Below are positions 17,693-25,866 of a stretch of 64,000 nucleotides of DNA, in pieces. The position numbers and the translations under genes were made by a program. Positions within the stretch are counted from its first letter, which is position 1. Each line of letters begins with the position of its first letter. Source of the DNA: Legionella drozanskii LLAP-1 (lineage in GTDB: Bacteria > Pseudomonadota > Gammaproteobacteria > Legionellales > Legionellaceae); NCBI RefSeq assembly GCF_001467585.1, contig NZ_LNXY01000028.1:73816-137815 (forward strand), in the 5' to 3' direction. The notes under the pieces are model-generated. The model did not search any database. It was given only the letters and a program-made list of their open reading frames with translations, and was not told the origin of the DNA.

Positions 17693-18074
17693 GTTGTTCT
17701 CCAAATCTTGAATAAAAATGATGTTTTGATTCGCTAGAGACCCCTTGAAGGGGCGCGCATCAAACTATCTCTTCAAGGGTGGAGAAAGGCAGATGATAAT
17801 CACAAGTACGAAAAGGGTAACTAGATTGAAATTAGAAAAAGAAACGCCATAAGCAACTAAATTTCTGGGTGTAGAAATGAGGTTAGTTTGCATAATGGTA
17901 GAAAAATGGCGATTCATTATTTTTTAAGACTCTGACATATTTTGTACAAGCTAGCACATTAATTTGCCTTAATGCAATAAAAAATCACCTTTTGCAAAAA
18001 AATAGTTGCGCATTATGCAATCCTAAAAAACAATGCTATAAATTTTGGTAAAAAAAAACAAAGGAGCATTTAGG
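17693..18074. other. AT-rich divergent intergenic region with small palindromes
   Basis: This stretch holds no readable gene. CCCTTGAAG (17742-17750) and CTTCAAGGG (17771-17779) can pair, and the first half is itself a near-palindrome (CCCCTTGAAGGGG at 17741-17753). Near the plus-strand gene, TTGC...GCAA flanks 18006-18020. These could be operator or promoter elements for the two divergent genes. Confidence 0.4.
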
Positions 18075-18509
18075 TTGAAAAATCTTCGTTTTTCTACGCT
18101 AATTTTTTTTATGATTAATCTGTCAGCTAGTTATTCTGCTAATTACTCTACAGTTACGTGGAAAGGAACTTATTATGACGCAATACCTAATCAGGCTGGG
18201 GTGAGTAAAGAATATTGTAAACGGCATGTTCCTGGAGCATTTATTCATGTGGTTAATCAAGTTTTAACCCAACCCATCATTACTGACAAAGGTATCATCT
18301 TAGATCAGGCAGAATTTGCTATTAAAAAAGTAAACGGGGTATATCTCATCAATGGCAGTTTTCGTTCAAGAGGCAAAATGAACAACCAACAATGGGAAGA
18401 GCATATTCAATATTATCTTTATAAGCTGACTGAGTATGGCATGACACAAGGAGTATGGAGCAGCAAGGACTGCAAGGGTTTATATGTGGGGAAGGTCGTA
18501 AGTAAATAA
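18075..18509 (+). CDS. Small secreted protein of unknown function
   Basis: I do not recognise the family. The most likely start is a TTG at 18075, nine bases after AAGGAG (18060-18065); a TTG further upstream at 18045 is in frame but has no ribosome site. This gives a 144-residue protein with a clear Sec signal peptide (KNLRFSTLIFFMINLSASYSA). The mature part has two cysteines (in KEYCKRH and SSKDCKGLY) that could form a disulfide, and a beta-rich pattern. It is probably periplasmic or exported. The gene ends 13 bases before the convergent tRNA-Leu, so it needs a terminator or is read into the antisense of the tRNA. Confidence 0.7.
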   Translation: MKNLRFSTLIFFMINLSASYSANYSTVTWKGTYYDAIPNQAGVSKEYCKRHVPGAFIHVVNQVLTQPIITDKGIILDQAEFAIKKVNGVYLINGSFRSRGKMNNQQWEEHIQYYLYKLTEYGMTQGVWSSKDCKGLYVGKVVSK

Positions 18510-18522
18510 TAACCCTTAGATT

Positions 18523-18609
18523 TGGTACCGAGGGTGGGACTCGAACCCACACGGTGTCACCACCACCGGATTTTGAATCCGGCGCGTCTACCAATTCCGC
18601 CACCCCGGC
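18523..18609 (-). tRNA. tRNA-Leu(CAA)
   Basis: Reverse-strand cloverleaf of 87 bases including an encoded CCA end. The acceptor starts GCCGGGG and pairs with CCTCGGT before the A discriminator. The D-arm has AATTGGTAGAC. The anticodon loop is TTCAAAA between CCGGA/TCCGG arms, giving anticodon CAA, which reads UUG. A long variable arm (GGTGGTGACACC region) marks class II leucine tRNA, and GTTCGAGTC is the T-loop. Confidence 0.97.
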
Positions 18610-18621
18610 ACACAGGCGGCC

Positions 18622-18649
18622 ATTATAGCAAAGATAGGTTGCGAAACAA
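18622..18649 (-). promoter_or_regulatory. Promoter of tRNA-Leu
   Basis: Reading the reverse strand, TTGTTT (18649-18644) and TATAAT (18627-18622) are 16 bases apart. The -10 box is preceded by TGC, making it an extended -10. It lies 12 bases upstream of the mature 5' end of the tRNA. Confidence 0.75.
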
Positions 18650-18759
18650 TGGGAAAGTTAAATTTATTTGCTATGCTTGTGTAATACTTTCATTTAGTTA
18701 AAAATAGTACCATTCTGTAAGATATAATTGCCTAAGACTCGAAATTTGATGAGGTGGTA

Positions 18760-19137
18760 ATGAATAAAATGTTATGGATAAGTATTCTACTAGGTGTGGT
18801 TAGTTTTGCTTGCCAAGCCGAAGTGAAAACTTGTCCTGATCCTCAAACCTCCTCTTTGAAAGTGGGGAAAGTTCCTGAGCCTTGGAAAATCAATCCTTAC
18901 TCACCTAATCGGCCACAAGCCGACGCAAACACTCAATTTGCTCGAGCTAATATTCTAATTGCAGGTATGGGGCAGGGTGTGGTTTGTACTTATAAAAACT
19001 CTATAGGTCTTTATTCGATTTGGTGGCAGGTTAGAGTAAAGGTTCCTGCACGTGAGGATTATAATTGGATTGATACACTGGGTGGTTTCGTATGTAATGG
19101 TTCTATTATGAACTGCCAATTTAGTGTGGCAGAGTGA
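18760..19137 (+). CDS. DUF3757 family secreted protein
   Basis: A small exported protein typical of Legionella, of unknown function. A Sec signal peptide (MLWISILLGVVSFACQA) leads into a mature domain beginning VKTCPDP. The mature domain has four cysteines likely to form disulfides and the conserved stretches PYSPNRPQ, VVCTYKNSIGLYSIWW and WIDTLGGFVC, which I associate with DUF3757. The exact start is uncertain: GTG 18754, ATG 18760 and ATG 18769 are in frame. GAGGTGG at 18751-18757 is best spaced for the ATG at 18769; I give 18760 as a compromise. It has its own short transcription unit. Confidence 0.8.
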   Translation: MNKMLWISILLGVVSFACQAEVKTCPDPQTSSLKVGKVPEPWKINPYSPNRPQADANTQFARANILIAGMGQGVVCTYKNSIGLYSIWWQVRVKVPAREDYNWIDTLGGFVCNGSIMNCQFSVAE

Positions 19138-19237
19138 GTAACTCAGTTAAAGAAAAAATTGATTTCCAAAAACTCGCAAAATTTGAATTAATCGGCTAGG
19201 CTGAAATATAGTGCAACGCAACAATACGGAGATAATT

Positions 19238-20188
19238 ATGAATCAGGATTATTTAAAGAGTTGGGCAGTCATGTCAAATGAAATGCAAAAACCATTTCAG
19301 GAGATGCTAGAACTTCAGATGACCACATTAAAGAATTTAAGATATCTAAGACCCGAAGATCTTTCAAATCTACGTAATCCTGCAGAGATATTGAGTAGAC
19401 ATTTTTCTCTTGCAATGGAAAATAGCCAAAATATTTTTTCTTTTATGCAAAAATCTTTTCACATATTTGAAGAAGCCTTGTTATCCGTATCTCAAGAAAT
19501 GAGAGAAAAGACTGAGCAATCAATGAAAGCTGCAAAAACTGGGCTAACAGCCAAGGAAAAAATGCCTGAGGTCAAAAGCGCTATTCGAAAACCCGCAGCT
19601 AATAAAAAGTCGTCCTCTAAACTTACTAAGTCTGCTAGCACAAAACCTCAAGCTAAAGCTAAAAGTGAAATGAAATCGGTTAAAAGTAAAACTTTAGCTG
19701 CTAAGGCAAAGCCAGTCTCAGATAAGAGGAATGTAGCTGAGAAAAAAATGGCTAAACCCATAGCTCAAGCTGGAAAAAAACTTGAGACAAAGGCTAAGCT
19801 ATCCATGCAAAAGAAAACAGCTTCTGCACCAAAAACTGCTAAGCCAGAAAAAAAATCAGCACCTACTAGTCAATCATCTATGGCAAAAACAGCAGCAAAA
19901 AGGAAAGCCGGCGCAGAACCTAAAACGAACTTATTCACAAAAAAAATAAATGCTCCAGTAGCTCAGAAAACCATGTCCGAAAAAAAGATAATGCCGGAAA
20001 ATAAAATGAATATGCCGCTGCAGAATCCGAAAGCTCCTCTTATAGATCCAAAAATGAATTTCTCGGAAAAGAAGATGCCCGAACCTAAAATTAACATGCC
20101 ACACCATAAAACAAATGCTTTAGATAACAAAATGGCTCAAGAGTCTATAGCTCATGGTTTTAAAGATAAAAACCCCTTTCATAAGTAG
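19238..20188 (+). CDS. Phasin-like protein with long Lys/Ala-rich tail
   Basis: Phasins coat polyhydroxybutyrate granules, a storage polymer that Legionella uses in its transmissive and cyst-like forms. The first ~100 residues are amphipathic helix with the phasin pattern (PFQEMLELQMTTLKNLRYLRPEDLSNLRNP, then repeated FSFMQKSFHIFEEALLS). The remaining ~215 residues are low complexity: first Lys/Ala/Ser-rich, histone H1-like, then loose repeats of the type EKKxMPExKxNMP. Such tails in PhaF-like phasins bind nucleic acid and help granule segregation, and I infer the same here. The start is the ATG at 19238, after GGAGA; a GTG nine codons upstream is in frame. A strong terminator follows. Confidence 0.8.
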   Translation: MNQDYLKSWAVMSNEMQKPFQEMLELQMTTLKNLRYLRPEDLSNLRNPAEILSRHFSLAMENSQNIFSFMQKSFHIFEEALLSVSQEMREKTEQSMKAAKTGLTAKEKMPEVKSAIRKPAANKKSSSKLTKSASTKPQAKAKSEMKSVKSKTLAAKAKPVSDKRNVAEKKMAKPIAQAGKKLETKAKLSMQKKTASAPKTAKPEKKSAPTSQSSMAKTAAKRKAGAEPKTNLFTKKINAPVAQKTMSEKKIMPENKMNMPLQNPKAPLIDPKMNFSEKKMPEPKINMPHHKTNALDNKMAQESIAHGFKDKNPFHK

Positions 20189-20203
20189 TAAGTCTTAGTT
20201 TCT

Positions 20204-20245
20204 AAGCCTGGTACCGTTTAAAACGGCAACCAGGCTTATTTTTTC
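20204..20245 (+). terminator. Rho-independent terminator after the phasin-like gene
   Basis: AAGCCTGGT (20204-20212) pairs with ACCAGGCTT (20229-20237), with an internal CCGTTT/AAACGG stem, and is followed by ATTTTTTC. This is a classic intrinsic terminator. Confidence 0.9.
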
Positions 20246-20490
20246 TTACGGTTTATATCGGAGTCGTAGATGTCCCAAATGGTGGAAGAGAAGAAATCAT
20301 CCTATTATAAGCCTTAGCTGTAAAGGAGATTAATGCTGGTCCTGTCTCAAGACGCGGGTATCTTCGGAAATTAGGCGAATCCATGGCTTGAGTAGGGGAC
20401 CTATTTTAAATAAAACTAGAATCTGAAGAGGTGGTCAAAGCCCCGGATTCTCTGGATATAGAAAACAGCCAGTAAACAGTTGCTACGTTT
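20246..20490 (+). other. Structured non-coding stretch before the AlkB gene
   Basis: No convincing gene is present. Two distant segments are complementary: GGTCC...CTCAAG (20338-20351) with CTTGAG...GGACC (20387-20401), making a roughly 13-base-pair helix with one mismatch and one bulge. A second stem, AGAATC (20418-20423) with GATTCT (20446-20451), follows. Several GGA triplets occur. It may be a small RNA, a leader structure or a decayed insertion. The next gene has no clear ribosome site. Confidence 0.4.
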
Positions 20491-21093
20491 ATGACAAAAA
20501 AAGAAAATTCAAAAATTATTTGTAGCGAGAATCTATTACTCGATTACTTACCCCAATTTTTTTCTAAAAACAAAGCTGATGACTATTTTCATGCGCTTTT
20601 TAATGCGATTTGTTGGCAAGAAGAATCGATCTTTATCATGGGAAGACAGGTAAAAGTACCCCGATTAATGGCATGGTATGGCGATGAAGATGCCATCTAT
20701 AGCTATTCAGGTGTTAAGCATGAACCTAAAAAATGGATTGAACCTTTGCTGGAAATTAATTCTTATTTACAAGAGTATTTCGGTATTCGCTTTAATTCAG
20801 TATTAGCCAATTTATATCGAAATGGACAAGACAGTATGGGTTGGCATGCAGACAAGGAGCCTGAACTTGGAAATCAACCGATTATCGCTTCAGTTAGTTT
20901 AGGTATAAATAGACAATTTTGTTTGCGTCATAAAAAGCAAAAAGCTGTTTTAAAACTTTCTCTTAATCATGGTTCCGTTTTGTTAATGTCTGGAGAGACA
21001 CAGCATTATTGGAAACATGCCTTGCCGAAATCAAAGCTAATCAATCAACCGCGAATCAATTTAACTTTTCGTCAAATAGTAGATTCGCGGTAA
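20491..21093 (+). CDS. AlkB-like Fe(II)/2-oxoglutarate dioxygenase
   Basis: AlkB-type enzymes reverse alkylation damage (1-methyladenine, 3-methylcytosine) in DNA or RNA by oxidative demethylation. The 200-residue protein has the iron triad His119 and Asp121 (GWHADKEPEL) and His176 (HYWKHALP). The 2-oxoglutarate-binding arginines are Arg188 and Arg194 (PRINLTFR). NSVLANLYRNGQDSMGWH is the pattern of the ALKBH2/3-like bacterial branch, which is shorter than E. coli AlkB at its N-terminus. No good ribosome site precedes the ATG, so an alternative start or leaderless translation is possible. It stands alone, convergent with the permease gene. Confidence 0.92.
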   Translation: MTKKENSKIICSENLLLDYLPQFFSKNKADDYFHALFNAICWQEESIFIMGRQVKVPRLMAWYGDEDAIYSYSGVKHEPKKWIEPLLEINSYLQEYFGIRFNSVLANLYRNGQDSMGWHADKEPELGNQPIIASVSLGINRQFCLRHKKQKAVLKLSLNHGSVLLMSGETQHYWKHALPKSKLINQPRINLTFRQIVDSR

Positions 21094-21105
21094 AAGAGAC
21101 TCAAA

Positions 21106-22674
21106 TTAACCCTCAGCTGCTTCGGTAAGAAGCAAATTCGAAGTCAGTTCTTCGTGTGCTTTAGTATCAACCAGAACACACTGAGAGAAATGAAGGACAA
21201 TAATACTAATCGGTAAAATTATTAAAATATCGATTGGAAACTCTAAACGATGAATACCGCCAAAAGAACCTAAATAAGAGATCAGCAATATGCTTGCCAT
21301 ATAAAAGGCAAACCAATATAAGCTGCGACTGCAATGAGTGATGCTGCGTTTTTGGTAAGTCATATTAATAATAAAACCTAGTAATAATGCTAAGTCCAGC
21401 TTCCATATAATATCAAAACCACACCAATACAACATCAAATTACAGAAATAGAAGGCTGCATGACAGAGTAAGAGACTTGCTGAAAGTCTAAAGGGTCTTT
21501 CTCGATTAGGCTGCAGCTTGCGCATTGCTAATAAGCAGATGGGTCCGATGCCGTAAGACAAAATACTGCAGGAGGAAAGAAAAGCGACCATCTTTTGCCA
21601 GCCCGGAAAGGGAAGGAAGGATAGCATACCAACCAACAGGTTAGCATAAAGGGTAATATAAGGAATTTTATGACGGTTTAATTTGGTAAATAATTTAGGT
21701 AAATGATTATTTAAACTCATGCCATAAAGAATGCGGGAGGTTGCAGCAGTATAGACGAGCGTTGTTCCTAAGGGGGAGAATGCTGCATCAAACATAAGTA
21801 ATATGGCTACAAAACCTAGGCCCACTAATAAGGTTAGTCCAACTAAAGGACCGCTTTCGCCAGGAAAACTTAAATTTTGCCAACCTTGACTCAAATACGA
21901 TTTAGGAATTGCCGCCAGAAAACTCAATTGCAACATAAAATATAAGACAAAACCAATAAGGACGGCACCTAAAATGGCTATGGGAATATTGCGTTGGGGA
22001 TTTTGTACTTCACCAGCAAGCATCAAGCCATTTTGAAACCCAGTAAAGGCGAAAGCAATACCCCCTGCTGAAAGCGCGGTAAATATCTGAACCCAAGAAT
22101 TCTTATCCGTTAAATTCAGCTGAATGTTGCTCATTGATGGTGCTGTATAAAGTAAAGCGACAATTGCAATACTTGGAACTAAGAATTTAATGATGCTGGC
22201 TATTTTATTACATTCAGCTAGCATTTTTATACCGTAGGAATTGAGTAATACAACGAAAAGCATAATGAACATCGCCACTATATAGCCAAGACCCGAAAGG
22301 GAGAAAGCAGCAGCATCCTGAATCACTAAACTAGGGAAAAAATGACTGGAATATTGCAAAATGGCTTGAATCTCAATGGGTGTCATGACGACATAAGATA
22401 ACCATGAGGTCCAGGCGAATAAAAATCCGACATCATTACCATGCGTAAAACTGGGGTAATTAGTCATCCCTCCTGAGATAGGAAACATTGCACCTAACTC
22501 ACAAAGAGGTAAGGCTATGAATAACATGAATAAGGCAGCAATAATCCAACTGATTAAAGCATTAGGACCTGCCATCTGGGCGCTAATAAATGGACTAAAG
22601 AGCCAACCTGAGCCAATCATCCCGCCGGCAGCGGCGACTAATACATTTGTCCTTGAGATATCGCGTTTTAGCAT
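21106..22674 (-). CDS. APC-family amino acid permease
   Basis: An inner-membrane secondary transporter with about 12 helices and 522 residues. The N-terminus shows the APC signature VLVAAAGGMIGSGWLFSP in the first helix. FAFTGFQNGLMLAGEVQNPQRNIPIA in helix 6 is the substrate-binding region with the E-x-NP motif. Substrate is not determinable: the closest feel is the aspartate-proton symporter/YveA-type branch. Amino-acid uptake is central for Legionella, which feeds on host amino acids. It is monocistronic, with convergent alkB downstream, and is separated by about 180 bases from nadA. Confidence 0.88.
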   Translation of the reverse strand: MLKRDISRTNVLVAAAGGMIGSGWLFSPFISAQMAGPNALISWIIAALFMLFIALPLCELGAMFPISGGMTNYPSFTHGNDVGFLFAWTSWLSYVVMTPIEIQAILQYSSHFFPSLVIQDAAAFSLSGLGYIVAMFIMLFVVLLNSYGIKMLAECNKIASIIKFLVPSIAIVALLYTAPSMSNIQLNLTDKNSWVQIFTALSAGGIAFAFTGFQNGLMLAGEVQNPQRNIPIAILGAVLIGFVLYFMLQLSFLAAIPKSYLSQGWQNLSFPGESGPLVGLTLLVGLGFVAILLMFDAAFSPLGTTLVYTAATSRILYGMSLNNHLPKLFTKLNRHKIPYITLYANLLVGMLSFLPFPGWQKMVAFLSSCSILSYGIGPICLLAMRKLQPNRERPFRLSASLLLCHAAFYFCNLMLYWCGFDIIWKLDLALLLGFIINMTYQKRSITHCSRSLYWFAFYMASILLISYLGSFGGIHRLEFPIDILIILPISIIVLHFSQCVLVDTKAHEELTSNLLLTEAAEG

Positions 22675-22854
22675 GCTCTTTCCTTGTTCACGTTAAAATA
22701 TGAAGCAACGACCTAGATTTATACACTTATTTTGTCATTTCACGAAGAAATAATTACAAATTTCTTCTGTCAAATGATGATAGCTCCATTCTAGCAAAAA
22801 AATCGTCTTGTAAATAAGTTGAGGCTTCCGCCCGATAGGTATAGGCTTATGATT

Positions 22855-24216
22855 TTATAAACGATCCTCTGTGATATTAATCATCATTTCTAAGGCTTTT
22901 TTAGCATTGTCGATGACCCACTGTTGCTCTGTTTCAGACAAGCGCTGACGAGAGCCTGTGAATTCATTCACCAGGTCACCCGCTTTTACTTCATTGTAGG
23001 CCATTGTTTTCCCTTGTCTTAACAGCTCAACTAAACCGATTAAATGGGGTGGGTCGTTTCTTGACATCGTAGCACAACCACAACCCATCCCTTTTTCATG
23101 GTCCTTTTTCGGAGCTTCTGCAAGATTAACCACATTAATACCCAAACCTTTGCAGTACTGCCTCAGATTTTCAACCATGTGATTTTCAGTGCCAATTGCA
23201 TAGCGTTTGGTGTTGGCTCTATCGTTGACTACGTAATCCCAAATAAAGGCAGTTGAGCCTGCCTGTTGTGCCACTTTAATAACCGAATTGCGACATTCTG
23301 GGTGAACGATAGTGGTATAACCTTGCGAATGCCAATATTCACACATTTCCGGTTGATAATAGGTGTGAACTGCACATTCGCTAGAAAATAATATTACTTC
23401 AGCTTGGTCAAAACGAGATAAGGTATCTTGAGATTGGTCGAGCAATGAATACTGTGCTCCCGCAGTACCGCCTGGCCAATAAGCTAGATTATTAATACCT
23501 AGCCAGTAAGCGACATTTTCTCCCATGTGTTGATCGGGAATGAAGAGAATTTTCTTATTTTGCTTTCTTGCCCATTCAAAAATCTTTTTCACGTTTGAGC
23601 TTGTACATACCGCACCACCCTGAGCACCTGTCATGGCTTTCACACGCCCCGAGGTGTTCATATAACAAACCGGCAGAATATTTTCAGCACCATACCGTTC
23701 ATTAAGATCTAAAAAAGCAGGTTCTACCATAAAATCTTTGGCAAACATTTCCATGGTACAGCCAGATTTAGGGTTAGTGATGTAAACTTGCTGTTGTGGG
23801 TTAGCCAAGATGCTAATTGATTCGGCCATGAAATGAACCGCTGATTCAATGATGACGGATTTTTCGGGATGATTGGCAGCCATTAATGCTAATTGATAGG
23901 AGTCTCCAATTTTCCCGCCAAATTGTTCGACAAGTCTTACAATATCGCCTCCCATGTAATAATGAGCAAGCAAAAGTAAGTTATCACCAAAATACGCCTG
24001 TGCTTTTTTCATATAAGGCGTCATCCAAGCAAGAACTGTTGTCAATTTTCGATCGGGTAAAGCCTGGTATTCTTCAGCATAGGGAATAAAATCTTTTTGA
24101 TACCAATCCAAAGGATAATCTGCTTGGCAAATACTCATGTCGTTGCGAATATGCATGAGTGTTTTTTCGGGCTGATATGTAGAAACCTGGCTATTAAACA
24201 TGGGTTGCAACCTCAT
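22855..24216 (-). CDS. nadA: Quinolinate synthase NadA
   Basis: NadA condenses iminoaspartate (from NadB) with dihydroxyacetone phosphate to quinolinate, using a [4Fe-4S] cluster. The 453-residue protein is of the long type; E. coli NadA is about 347. Cysteine-containing motifs are GGAVCTSSN, FSSECAVHTY and GCGCATMSRNDP, the last two cluster-associated. LLAHYYMGGDIVRLVEQFGG and PDQHMGENVAYWLG are typical. The start codon ATG directly follows the nadB stop (TAAATG), so translation is likely coupled. It is the third gene of purB-nadB-nadA. The extra N- and C-terminal lengths look like family variation and not a fusion. Confidence 0.96.
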   Translation of the reverse strand: MRLQPMFNSQVSTYQPEKTLMHIRNDMSICQADYPLDWYQKDFIPYAEEYQALPDRKLTTVLAWMTPYMKKAQAYFGDNLLLLAHYYMGGDIVRLVEQFGGKIGDSYQLALMAANHPEKSVIIESAVHFMAESISILANPQQQVYITNPKSGCTMEMFAKDFMVEPAFLDLNERYGAENILPVCYMNTSGRVKAMTGAQGGAVCTSSNVKKIFEWARKQNKKILFIPDQHMGENVAYWLGINNLAYWPGGTAGAQYSLLDQSQDTLSRFDQAEVILFSSECAVHTYYQPEMCEYWHSQGYTTIVHPECRNSVIKVAQQAGSTAFIWDYVVNDRANTKRYAIGTENHMVENLRQYCKGLGINVVNLAEAPKKDHEKGMGCGCATMSRNDPPHLIGLVELLRQGKTMAYNEVKAGDLVNEFTGSRQRLSETEQQWVIDNAKKALEMMINITEDRL

Positions 24217-25866
24217 TTAAATGAAAGGGTTTTGCGGCGTAGTAAGACGTGCAATGCTTTCTTGAGCTTGAGCATTTTTATAGGGAAAATCTTCACGATA
24301 ATGCCCACCCCGCGATTCTCTTCGTGATAATGCTGCGCGAACGATGAGTTCAGCATTCAATACAATATTGCGTAGCTCAATAAAATCGCGAGTGATGCTG
24401 TGTTTCCAATAATACTCTTCAATAATTTTTTTCCGTTTCATGATTAATTGTAGTAGATCTCTCAAACCGGCTTCAGTGCGTACAATGCCCGCGTAGGAAG
24501 TCATTTCACTTCGCAGTCCACGCCAATGAGCATTAATTTGGCTTGCTCGTCTTGTATTGACTTCGCCCGGGGAGCTCCAATTGGGAATGATTTCAAACAT
24601 TTTGGAGGGGCTTGCGATATCTTTTAGTGAACAGCGAGCGGCATTGCTTGCCATAACCAAGGCTTCCAGTAGCGAGTTAGATGCCAGGCGATTTGCTCCA
24701 TGTAAACCGGTAAAGGCAACTTCACCAATGGCATACAAACGTTTCAAATCAGTACGTCCATCGACATCGGTTAGTACTCCACCACATTGGTAATGTGCGG
24801 CAGGGACAACTGGAATCATGTCCTGACTCATATCAATCCCAATTGAAAGGAGGGTGGTGTAAATTTGCGGAAAATGTTTTTTTAGGAAGGATTTGGATTG
24901 ATGAGTAATATCGAGATACACAAATCCTGATTGACTTTGCTCAATCTCGCTAAAAATTGAGCGCGCTACTACATCTCGCGTGGCTAATTCTAATTGCTCC
25001 GGAGCATAGCGTCTCATAAAGCGCTCGCCGGTTTCCGCATTTTTAAGCAGAGCGCCTTCACCCCGCACTGCTTCCGATATTAAAAAGTTATTTAAAGAGT
25101 GATGGTGTAAAACAGTCGGGTGAAATTGATAAAACTCCATATTTCCTATCCGAGCGCCGGCTCGATAGGCCATTGCGACGCCATCACCCGTAGCAATCAT
25201 CGGATTGGTCGTATAACGATAAGTTTTTCCAGCTCCACCCGTAGCAAGAATGACGCAGCGAGCTGCAAAGGTATCTATTCGATTACGCTGACAATCTAAA
25301 ATATAAGCGCCCATCACTTCGCCTTGATTATCGGTGCGGTGGGGGTGGTAATGAGTAATTAAATTAACGGCAATATGATGCTCAAAAATGTGGATTTGTG
25401 GCTGTTGTCTGACTGCTTTTAACAAAGCTTCAGTGATGGTTAAGCCAGTATGATCACTACTATTGAAAATCCGTCGATGGGAGTGTCCTCCTTCTTGCGC
25501 GAGAGAATATTCACCATCGGGTAATTTTGTAAAATGAATTGAATAGGAAAGCAGATCTTCAATTACCTGCGGTCCTTGGCGAATAATAAATTCAACAGCG
25601 GGTTCATAACATAAACCATCGCCAGCTTGCAGCGTATCGGCAATGTGCGATTCGAGTGAATCTTCGGGTAAAACTGCAGCAGCAATACCCCCTTGTGCGT
25701 AGCGACTATTGCATTCACTCATCTCTGCTTTAGAAATCAAAGCGATTTTTATATTGGGCTGTATTTTTAGGAGTTGCAAACAATAATTGAGACCGGCAAG
25801 CCCAGTCCCCAAAACGAGGACATCAAACTCTAAAGCTTTGCCTTGTTGGGATAAGTTTGTGCTCAT
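24217..25866 (-). CDS. nadB: L-aspartate oxidase NadB
   Basis: NadB is an FAD enzyme that oxidises L-aspartate to iminoaspartate, the first step of de novo NAD synthesis, handing the unstable product to NadA. The 549 residues match the family. The dinucleotide fold VLGTGLAGLNY is near residue 17. SRYAQGGIAAA, the histidine/arginine active-site stretch (GHSHRRIF), ATGGAGKTYRYTTNP and ANRLASNSLLEALV are all present. Its ATG overlaps the purB stop by four bases (ATGA), and nadA follows without a gap. Confidence 0.97.
   Translation of the reverse strand: MSTNLSQQGKALEFDVLVLGTGLAGLNYCLQLLKIQPNIKIALISKAEMSECNSRYAQGGIAAAVLPEDSLESHIADTLQAGDGLCYEPAVEFIIRQGPQVIEDLLSYSIHFTKLPDGEYSLAQEGGHSHRRIFNSSDHTGLTITEALLKAVRQQPQIHIFEHHIAVNLITHYHPHRTDNQGEVMGAYILDCQRNRIDTFAARCVILATGGAGKTYRYTTNPMIATGDGVAMAYRAGARIGNMEFYQFHPTVLHHHSLNNFLISEAVRGEGALLKNAETGERFMRRYAPEQLELATRDVVARSIFSEIEQSQSGFVYLDITHQSKSFLKKHFPQIYTTLLSIGIDMSQDMIPVVPAAHYQCGGVLTDVDGRTDLKRLYAIGEVAFTGLHGANRLASNSLLEALVMASNAARCSLKDIASPSKMFEIIPNWSSPGEVNTRRASQINAHWRGLRSEMTSYAGIVRTEAGLRDLLQLIMKRKKIIEEYYWKHSITRDFIELRNIVLNAELIVRAALSRRESRGGHYREDFPYKNAQAQESIARLTTPQNPFI

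Noticed and set aside
17741..17779. tRNA or tmRNA fragment near CCCCTTGAAGGGG
   Set aside because: The palindromic pieces do not fit a cloverleaf or T-arm pattern.
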